A stretch of 5,622 bases of DNA from JBBTQZ01 sp964489135. Lineage in GTDB: Bacteria; Patescibacteriota; Minisyncoccia; Phycocordibacterales; WO2-35-19. The translations under genes and the position numbers were made by a program. Below the pieces are notes generated by a model that was not told the origin of the DNA, ran no database searches, and saw nothing but the letters and a program-made list of their open reading frames with translations. This document shows, piece by piece, positions 1-4,273 of the stretch. The stretch spans positions 1 to 5,622 of the forward strand of contig CAZAXK010000027.1 of assembly GCA_964489135.1 (NCBI GenBank), given 5' to 3'. How positions within the stretch are numbered: position 1 is the stretch's first letter; every line of letters begins with the position of its first letter.

Positions 1-182
1 GGACTCGTGCCACCCAGTTTAATGACACTGGGCTTAGAAGGCGCTACGCCAATATCCAGAAAAAGCGCATTTTCGTGCCCGAACTCAACAAAACTTTGAT
101 TCTCAACGTTTCTGCCAAAGGCATCAAGACCATTCAGAAAAAGGGCGCCTACCAAGCCCTCAAAGACGCGGGCCTCATTTAA
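1..182 (+). CDS. rpmB: Large-subunit ribosomal protein L28, C-terminal part (5' truncated by window edge)
   Basis: This is the end of the gene for ribosomal protein bL28, a small basic protein of the 50S subunit. The frame is read from base 3 and gives 59 codons before TAA at 180-182; bases 1-2 belong to a split codon. The peptide begins TRATQFNDTGLRRRYANIQK, which matches the L28 signature of an R-A-T-x-F-N segment, a basic RRR patch and then N-(L/I)-Q-K-K. It continues with V-S-A-K-G-I-K-T-I-x-K-x-G, as in the family's C-terminal half. L28 is usually 60-80 residues, so only the first 10-20 are missing. The last 8 bases overlap the 3' end of the convergent MBL gene. No terminator is visible on this strand. 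The identification rests on motif recognition and is quite secure. Confidence 0.88.
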   Translation, partial: TRATQFNDTGLRRRYANIQKKRIFVPELNKTLILNVSAKGIKTIQKKGAYQALKDAGLI

Positions 183-1032
183 TTTTCAAATTTACTCCGT
201 CGCTCTCAAACACGATTCTCCCCTGCTTGTCAGTGCGGAGGATTTTTGTTCCAAAATTATTTAGGATATCAAGAACTTCTTGGTGTGGATGACCGTACTT
301 GTTGTCCTTGCCAGCCGAGATGACAGCGTATTCTGGTGATACGGCGGAAACAAAAGAAGCGCTTGTTGAGGTGCGCGAGCCATGATGCCCTGCTTTCAAA
401 ACATCTGATTGCAGATATTGCGGCGGGACATAATTTACCAAGTAATTCTCTATGGCAATTGGCGAATCGCCGGTTAGCAAAAATTCGTTCTCGCCGTAAA
501 CCAGTCGAGCGACTATGGAGGCCATATTGCTCTCCATTCCGCGCGGGTCATTCACCGGAAATAGAATTTGTAGCTCCGCTCCTTGCCCCAAATCGACCGT
601 CATCCCCTTTCGACCTTCGAGGCGAGAGATTCCGAGCTGCGCGATTTTTGAATTTAACTCTTCGAATAATCCGGTATCGTGATCGAGGCCGGATTCTATA
701 TATAGGTCGACTTTGTATTTACCGAAAACGTCCGCGAGTCCTCCTATGTGATCGGCGTCTGGGTGAGTGGCGAGCACCACATCGATGTGTCGGTCATAGA
801 AAGGCAGTACTTTGCCAAGCTCGCGCAAGACGCTCCGGTTCGGCCCGCCATCCACAAGCATTTGGTTGCCACTCGGCGATTCGATGAGAATCGCATCTCC
901 TTGGCCAATGTTGAGAAAAGTAACTTTCAAATTTCCCCCCCGAATTTCATGCGACAGTGCAAAAAGCGAGACTGCAAAAGCAAATAATAGGACGAATAAT
1001 ATTGCGAGCTTTATTTTCGATCGGGCGGTCAT
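175..1032 (-). CDS. Membrane-anchored ComEC/Rec2-type metallo-beta-lactamase (stand-alone ComEC C-terminal domain)
   Basis: The 285-residue protein has a short basic N-terminus, one hydrophobic segment (about residues 8-27) and then a complete MBL fold. Visible motifs are VTFLNIGQGDAILIE (37-51), LVDGG (59-63), THPDADHIGG (89-98; H90, D92, D94, H95), LLTGDS (185-190; D189), GHHGS (215-219) and YGHPH (246-250; H248). These correspond to the metal-binding motifs of the C-terminal domain of ComEC, thought to be the nuclease that degrades the non-transported strand during DNA uptake. The positively charged N-terminus predicts that the MBL domain faces outward, as in full-length ComEC. A channel protein lacking this domain is encoded on the same strand at 2207-3670, so the two probably work together. 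The ATG at 1032 has no Shine-Dalgarno but has a -10-like box 7 nt upstream. A general secreted MBL hydrolase is the alternative. Confidence 0.87.
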   Translation of the reverse strand: MTARSKIKLAILFVLLFAFAVSLFALSHEIRGGNLKVTFLNIGQGDAILIESPSGNQMLVDGGPNRSVLRELGKVLPFYDRHIDVVLATHPDADHIGGLADVFGKYKVDLYIESGLDHDTGLFEELNSKIAQLGISRLEGRKGMTVDLGQGAELQILFPVNDPRGMESNMASIVARLVYGENEFLLTGDSPIAIENYLVNYVPPQYLQSDVLKAGHHGSRTSTSASFVSAVSPEYAVISAGKDNKYGHPHQEVLDILNNFGTKILRTDKQGRIVFESDGVNLKIK

Positions 1033-1039
1033 GTCGACT

Positions 1040-1045
1040 ATGATA
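1040..1045 (-). promoter_or_regulatory. Candidate -10 box for the MBL gene (leaderless start)
   Basis: The minus strand reads TATCAT here, one mismatch from TATAAT. Seven bases separate it from the ATG at 1032, so transcription would begin at or next to the start codon. No Shine-Dalgarno is present. The hexamer 17 bp further upstream (TACGCA) is not a good -35, so the call rests on the -10 box and its spacing. Confidence 0.4.
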
Positions 1046-1049
1046 CAAT
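1041..1049 (+). promoter_or_regulatory. Candidate extended -10 promoter for the superoxide dismutase gene
   Basis: The plus strand reads TGATACAAT, that is TGn followed by TACAAT (one mismatch from TATAAT). This extended -10 needs no strong -35, and none is seen. Transcription would start near 1056, leaving a leader of about 44 nt with a hairpin at its 5' end. The element shares bases with the opposite -10 box of the MBL gene, so the two divergent promoters probably exclude each other. Confidence 0.45.
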
Positions 1050-1055
1050 TGTTAG

Positions 1056-1073
1056 GCGACTATGCGTAGTCGC
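1056..1073 (+). other. Perfect inverted repeat at the predicted 5' end of the SOD transcript
   Basis: GCGACTA (1056-1062) and TAGTCGC (1067-1073) are perfect reverse complements around the 4-nt loop TGCG. On the plus strand it would form a 7-bp hairpin at the very start of the predicted SOD mRNA, where it could protect the 5' end. As DNA it could be an operator between the divergent genes. There is no T-run after it, so it is not a terminator. Confidence 0.4.
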
Positions 1074-1099
1074 GCATTTATCCCCTAGCCACTACTATC

Positions 1100-1684
1100 A
1101 TGCAAAAAATCCAAGCGAGACAGTTCAACATCCCTCCTCTTAAAGGTATTTCAGCCAAGACTATCGAAGAACACATAAAACTTTACGAGGGCTATGTGAA
1201 GCACTTCAATCTGATTCACGAAATTGTCGAAGACCAAAACAACCAAGAATACATCCGGCGCGAAGTCTACCGCAGGCAGGCCTTTGAGTTTTGTGGCATA
1301 AGGAATCATGAAATATACTTTGCGTCTCTGGAGGGCGGTCCGAAAGAGCTTCCGGAAAATTCAAAACTAATTGCTCAAATTATTTCTGAGGACAGCACTC
1401 TCGAAAAGCGAATTGAAATATTTAAGAATCTGGCTACCACCCGGGGTATCGGCTGGGCCATGCTCGGCTTCGATAAGCAGAGCAACTCACTCATACAGTA
1501 TTGGGTGGACGAACAGCACCTAGGCCAGCTAGTGGGAGTAACCCCGATTTTGGCACTCGATATGTGGGAACATTCGTTCGTCGCCGACTATCAACCGAGT
1601 GGCAAGAAGCAATATATAGAAGACTTTTTCGCAAATCTAAATTGGGAGGTTGTCGAGCGCAATTTCCTCGAAGCGTCTAGATAA
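1100..1684 (+). CDS. Fe/Mn-family superoxide dismutase
   Basis: The 194-residue cytoplasmic enzyme would convert superoxide to hydrogen peroxide and oxygen. The N-terminal helical hairpin contains ISAKTIEEHIKLYEGYV (17-33), and the C-terminal alpha/beta domain contains LDMWEHSFVADY (153-164) followed by the usual NWEVVERNF ending. The four metal ligands can be placed at H25, H70 (in NHEIYF), D154 and H158. The segment after H25 differs from E. coli SodB: the distance from the ligand to the conserved Tyr (Y32) is one residue shorter, and Tyr occupies the place of the family's second His. G66, four residues before H70, matches the Mn-type rather than the Fe-type position, and Q133 lies 21 residues before D154, as the Mn-type Gln does. 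Metal choice still cannot be decided from sequence. Length is normal. The ATG has no Shine-Dalgarno. The gene lies between the MBL and GNAT genes and probably has its own promoter. Confidence 0.9.
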   Translation: MQKIQARQFNIPPLKGISAKTIEEHIKLYEGYVKHFNLIHEIVEDQNNQEYIRREVYRRQAFEFCGIRNHEIYFASLEGGPKELPENSKLIAQIISEDSTLEKRIEIFKNLATTRGIGWAMLGFDKQSNSLIQYWVDEQHLGQLVGVTPILALDMWEHSFVADYQPSGKKQYIEDFFANLNWEVVERNFLEASR

Positions 1685-1712
1685 TTGACATCTTGCTCCC
1701 GATAACTAAGAT
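1685..1712 (+). promoter_or_regulatory. Candidate -35/-10 promoter for the GNAT gene
   Basis: A perfect TTGACA at 1685-1690 starts directly after the SOD stop codon. With a 16-bp spacer it is followed by TAAGAT (1707-1712), four of six matches to TATAAT. Transcription would start near 1719, just before the GGGAGGG ribosome site. The element overlaps the hairpin that may end the SOD transcript. Confidence 0.45.
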
Positions 1713-1719
1713 GTCTTTT
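1687..1719 (+). terminator. Possible weak intrinsic terminator after the SOD gene
   Basis: GACATCTT (1687-1694) pairs perfectly with AAGATGTC (1708-1715) across a 13-nt loop and is followed by TTTT (1716-1719). The stem is AT-rich, the loop long and the T-run short, so termination would be partial. Some read-through into the GNAT gene is likely. Confidence 0.4.
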
Positions 1720-1726
1720 GGGAGGG
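1720..1726 (+). promoter_or_regulatory. Shine-Dalgarno site that decides the GNAT start
   Basis: GGGAGGG lies 3 nt before GTG at 1730 and 18 nt before the first in-frame ATG at 1745. The spacing to GTG is somewhat short but workable; that to ATG is too long. It is the clearest Shine-Dalgarno in a window where the other starts lack one. Confidence 0.5.
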
Positions 1727-1729
1727 CTC

Positions 1730-2152
1730 GTGTTTTTTAAAAAGATGAAAACCGCCCTCGACCTTGAGGTCGAGGCGGTGAACGAGTTTTACTGTCGCGT
1801 TGGTTACCCTCACAGGGCACACCGAGGCGACAGCATTGTGGTTGCCATGGCGGCGACTGAAATCATGGGTGCGGTCCGACTGGTGCGGGAGCAAGGCACG
1901 CAAGTACTCCGAGGGATGCAGGTTGATCCGCGTTATCATGGTCAGGGAGTCGGGACAGAAATGCTCCGGCTTCTGGATCAATTTTTCACACCACTGTGCT
2001 TCTGTATCCCATACGAACACTTGAGCACATTCTACGCTCAGGCCAGATTTCGGGTGGCCGAACCCCGCGACGTCCCCGAGTTCTTGCTTGAGAGGTACTT
2101 CGAGTACCTTAAGGAGAACCCCGACCAAAAGTATGTGATTATGGTCCGATAG
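1730..2152 (+). CDS. GNAT-family N-acetyltransferase (substrate unknown)
   Basis: Read from GTG at 1730 the protein has 140 residues, a normal size for a minimal GNAT domain. Strand beta-4 plus motif A is seen as VDPRYHGQGVGTEML (65-79), in which H70-G-Q-G-V-G75 fits the (Q/R)xxGx(G/A) acetyl-CoA pyrophosphate loop, with His at the usual Arg/Gln position. A second recognisable piece is CFCIPYEHLSTFYAQARF (90-107), the typical IPYxHLxxFYxxxGF-like region of the C-terminal half. The acceptor could be a small molecule or a protein and cannot be told. The start is chosen because GGGAGGG precedes it; ATG at 1745 would remove five residues. The gene is clearly richer in GC than its neighbours (37 of 60 bases in 1861-1920) and has its own candidate promoter and terminator, so it looks like an independent unit, perhaps acquired. 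Confidence 0.83.
   Translation: MFFKKMKTALDLEVEAVNEFYCRVGYPHRAHRGDSIVVAMAATEIMGAVRLVREQGTQVLRGMQVDPRYHGQGVGTEMLRLLDQFFTPLCFCIPYEHLSTFYAQARFRVAEPRDVPEFLLERYFEYLKENPDQKYVIMVR
1751..1779 (+). other. Strong stem-loop in the first codons of the GNAT gene
   Basis: Bases 1751-1763 pair with 1768-1779, giving 12 base pairs with one bulged C at 1755 and a TTGA loop. Most pairs are G-C. It falls at about codons 8-17 counted from GTG, where a stable mRNA structure could slow translation. It could also be a chance outcome of the alternating Leu/Glu/Val codons in GC-rich DNA. Confidence 0.5.
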
Positions 2153-2173
2153 GTCATTGAGGGGTGGCCTTAT

Positions 2174-2208
2174 GTGGTCTTCCGTTCATCGGAGGGCCAC
2201 TTTTGTTT
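2174..2208 (+). terminator. Rho-independent terminator of the GNAT gene
   Basis: Bases 2174-2184 (GTGGTCTTCCG) pair with 2190-2200 (CGGAGGGCCAC) to give an 11-bp stem containing two G-T pairs and a TTCAT loop. TTTTGTTT follows at 2201-2208. The structure starts about 20 bases after the GNAT stop. There is no matching T-run on the minus strand, so it works in one direction only. Its T-run overlaps the comEC stop codon at 2207-2209. Confidence 0.85.
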
Positions 2209-3670
2209 ATAAAACAGCGACGTTTTGGAATTTGTAATATGCGTAAGCACAGAGCGCATACCACCCGGTCATAATCCAAAAGGGCAACTCCCCTATTTGC
2301 ACTACAGCGAAGGGTAGAACAGACAGGTATTCTACGGCGCGGATAATAATTTCGCTCGTAAGGAAAGCTAGTGCACCGAAGGGCCAAGAAATAAATTTAC
2401 CGACCATGGGTATGATACCCACAAGTCCGGTCATGGCACCAAAGGCCATAGCAACTGGGACAATCGGTAGCAGGAGAGGATTCGCGATGAAAGAAATTAT
2501 CGAAACTTCCCCTGACATCCTAACAAGCAAAGGCAGGACAAATATTTGCACCGCGAGGGTGGAAGAAACAATTTCTCGCAGAGCGAACTTTTCGGGAATA
2601 AATGGAAAGCGGCGCGAGATGAAAGTGTATACGATGGGTGAAAAAAGTATGAGCCCTAAGGTCGCCATAAAAGAAAGCTGGAAGGAAGGATCACCCAAGA
2701 GGTAAAGCGGATTCCAAAGAAGCATGAATACTCCGGCTATGAATAACCATCGCAAAGCACTTGCTGGACGACCCAAAAATTTGGCCATGATCGCGAGCAG
2801 GGCCATGATGCTTGCTCGTATCACTGTTGCTCCGAGCCCTACCATGATCGCAAATAAGGTAAGGAAGACAGCGCTCACCAGAAACCCCAGATTTCGTTTA
2901 CCGAAATAAGAAACACACAAATGTACAGCGTAAGCAACTACACCAAGATTGTAGCCAGACAAGACAACGATATGGATCAAGCCCACAGTGCGAAACTTTT
3001 CCAAAAGATCTGCTCCCAATGACTGCTTGACGCCAAAGATCAAACCAGCGAGGAGTGAAGAATTGGGTTCGGGTACGATTTCCGAAATTTTGTCGACAAA
3101 AGCATTCTTCAATTCAAATAGGGTTCTTACAAGACTACCCTCCCCTTGACTCACGATCTCGATTTTTGGCTGCCAGATAGTAAAGTGGATCTGGTCTTTG
3201 GCAAGGAAGGAGACATAATCAAAATTCTCGCCGTTCTCATTTGTAAAATTTTTCGGCAGATCAAGTCGGCCGGTAAATCTTATGATGTCGTGGTATTCGA
3301 TCTGTAGAGAATTGTTTGCAGTGAGCAAAATTTGTGAAGCACTTTTTTCTGGTCTTACTATGTATCGTGTGCTTGAATCTCTTTTGTCGGCTTCTCTCGT
3401 TACTTCCCCCACCAAGGTGATCTGTTGCCCGACCGACTCGGCCAAACTCCTATCGATTTTGGTCTCGGACCAGCTCATTCGGCAAAGCCCAATTACCAGA
3501 GCGAGTGTGATAAAAAGAATCAGTCGATAAACAAAACCATTCTCGTTTTTTATGAGGAGTGCACAGAGTATTCCCACAACAAGGACGAAAAATCCAAAAT
3601 AGATCCCCAGACGCAACCAACTCTCTAGCCAAATTCCGAAAGCGAAAGCGGTTGCCGAGAGGTAAAGCAT
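2207..3670 (-). CDS. comEC: ComEC/Rec2 DNA-uptake channel protein lacking the C-terminal MBL domain
   Basis: The 487-residue multi-pass membrane protein would carry single-stranded DNA across the cytoplasmic membrane during natural transformation. Residues 1-65 hold about three hydrophobic segments. Residues 68-175 form a soluble, OB-like DUF4131 region that ends in the usual ENFDYVSFLAK. The Competence domain follows, with GLIHIVVLSGYNLG (230-243), ATVIRASIMALLA (281-293), DPSFQLSFMATLGLI (327-341) and NPLLLPIVPVAM (397-408). It ends straight after the last hydrophobic segments, whereas many ComEC proteins continue for about 250-300 residues into an MBL domain. That domain is encoded separately at 175-1032. 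The ATG lies 2 bp after the rnhA stop with no clear Shine-Dalgarno, suggesting co-transcription and translational coupling. I see no frameshift remnant between this stop and the GNAT gene, so the short form looks genuine. Confidence 0.9.
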   Translation of the reverse strand: MLYLSATAFAFGIWLESWLRLGIYFGFFVLVVGILCALLIKNENGFVYRLILFITLALVIGLCRMSWSETKIDRSLAESVGQQITLVGEVTREADKRDSSTRYIVRPEKSASQILLTANNSLQIEYHDIIRFTGRLDLPKNFTNENGENFDYVSFLAKDQIHFTIWQPKIEIVSQGEGSLVRTLFELKNAFVDKISEIVPEPNSSLLAGLIFGVKQSLGADLLEKFRTVGLIHIVVLSGYNLGVVAYAVHLCVSYFGKRNLGFLVSAVFLTLFAIMVGLGATVIRASIMALLAIMAKFLGRPASALRWLFIAGVFMLLWNPLYLLGDPSFQLSFMATLGLILFSPIVYTFISRRFPFIPEKFALREIVSSTLAVQIFVLPLLVRMSGEVSIISFIANPLLLPIVPVAMAFGAMTGLVGIIPMVGKFISWPFGALAFLTSEIIIRAVEYLSVLPFAVVQIGELPFWIMTGWYALCAYAYYKFQNVAVL

Positions 3671-3672
3671 CT

Positions 3673-4155
3673 TTAAGTTATTTTGTAACCAGACTCAGGC
3701 CCTCCGTACAGATTAATGGAGGCATTGTCGGCAAAGCTTGTAGCAATCTGATCGCAACGTTCGTTTTCTCTATGGCCCGAGTGGCCAAGCACTTTGTTCC
3801 AAGAAACTTTTCTCACACCCATTTCTTTCAAAAGAGCTAACCACAAATCTTTGTTTAGCACGTCTTTTTTGGCTTTGGTGCGCCAATTATTTTTCTGCCA
3901 ATTATGGATCCACTCTGTCGCGCCTTTGATCACATATTCCGAATCGGCGTGAATCTCCACCAAAGAATTTTCTATTGTACCCTTGAGCCCCTCAATCACT
4001 GCTGTCATCTCCATACGATTGTTGGTTGTGTTTTCTTCTCTGCCCCCGAGTTCTTTTATTAGGGAATTTGCTTCGTCAACAACAATAGCCCCCCACCCCC
4101 CAGGCCCTGGGTTGCCTCGGGATGAACCATCAGTATAGATCATAGTTTTTTTCAT
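3673..4155 (-). CDS. rnhA: Ribonuclease HI
   Basis: The 160-residue enzyme cleaves the RNA strand of RNA-DNA hybrids such as R-loops and primers. The match to E. coli RNase HI is close throughout. The catalytic acids are D9 (in YTDGSSRGNPGPGGWG), E49 (in NNRMEM), D71 (in HADSEYV) and D135 (in NERCDQIA), with the loop His at H125 in LGHSGH. The basic handle region (about residues 82-100, with the NWQKNNWRTK segment) is present, so the protein should be active alone. The gene starts at ATG 4155, 7 nt after an extended -10 box and without a Shine-Dalgarno. Its stop is 2 bp from comEC, so the two form an operon. RNase HI is a housekeeping enzyme and a link to DNA uptake is only suggested by position. 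Confidence 0.95.
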   Translation of the reverse strand: MKKTMIYTDGSSRGNPGPGGWGAIVVDEANSLIKELGGREENTTNNRMEMTAVIEGLKGTIENSLVEIHADSEYVIKGATEWIHNWQKNNWRTKAKKDVLNKDLWLALLKEMGVRKVSWNKVLGHSGHRENERCDQIATSFADNASINLYGGPESGYKIT

Positions 4156-4162
4156 GAAACTG

Positions 4163-4171
4163 ATTTTAGCA
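4163..4171 (-). promoter_or_regulatory. Candidate extended -10 promoter for rnhA-comEC (leaderless start)
   Basis: The minus strand reads TGCTAAAAT, that is TGn plus TAAAAT (one mismatch from consensus). Seven bases separate it from the rnhA ATG, so the predicted first transcribed base is at or next to the A of ATG. No convincing -35 lies 16-18 bp upstream. The layout repeats that seen at the MBL gene. Confidence 0.5.
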
Positions 4172-4185
4172 CATTTAGACCACGA

Positions 4186-4205
4186 CTTATTTGGAGTAAA
4201 ATAAG
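4186..4205. repeat. Short inverted repeat upstream of the rnhA promoter
   Basis: CTTATTT (4186-4192) and AAATAAG (4199-4205) are perfect reverse complements around 6 bases. The site lies about 31-50 bases upstream of the predicted rnhA transcription start, where a regulator could bind in place of a -35 box. It is AT-rich and short, so chance is quite possible. Confidence 0.25.
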
Positions 4206-4232
4206 AAAAAGTCTATAACGCCGAGGCAGATA

Positions 4233-4268
4233 ATAAAAATATAGGGCCGCCAGCGTTCTGGTCGGCCC
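4233..4268 (-). terminator. Rho-independent terminator of the small unrecognised gene
   Basis: On the minus strand GGGCCG (4268-4263) pairs with CGGCCC (4249-4244). One bulged base (4262) follows, then CCAG pairs with CTGG around the AACG loop, giving about 10 base pairs. After it the strand reads TATATTTTTATT (4243-4232). The hairpin begins 5 bases after the stop codon, so it clearly belongs to the gene at 4274-4543 and separates that gene and recJ from rnhA. Confidence 0.8.
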
Positions 4269-4273
4269 AATCT

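Noticed and set aside
336..1069. Three plus-strand open frames opposite the MBL gene
   Set aside because: They lie antisense to a frame with complete MBL motifs, are rich in Arg and low-complexity stretches, and show no recognisable domain.
1718..1720. TTG as the start of the GNAT gene
   Set aside because: It overlaps the ribosome site that would have to precede it; GTG at 1730 fits better.
1751..1790. Stem-loop plus TTTT read as an early terminator in the GNAT gene
   Set aside because: The T-run is short and 7 bases away from the stem, and the reading frame continues with conserved GNAT residues.
1706..2128. Minus-strand open frame opposite the GNAT gene
   Set aside because: The plus frame carries a GNAT acetyl-CoA motif, ribosome site and terminator; the minus frame has none of these.
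2154..2387. Minus-strand frame overlapping the comEC 3' end and the GNAT terminator
   Set aside because: It runs through the terminator hairpin and out-of-frame through comEC, with no recognisable domain.
2406..3632. Several open frames overlapping comEC, most on the opposite strand and one in another minus-strand frame
   Set aside because: They are shadows of a conserved membrane-protein frame and have no family resemblance of their own.
3559..3840. Plus-strand frame across the rnhA-comEC junction
   Set aside because: It spans two genes with intact catalytic or transport motifs on the other strand.
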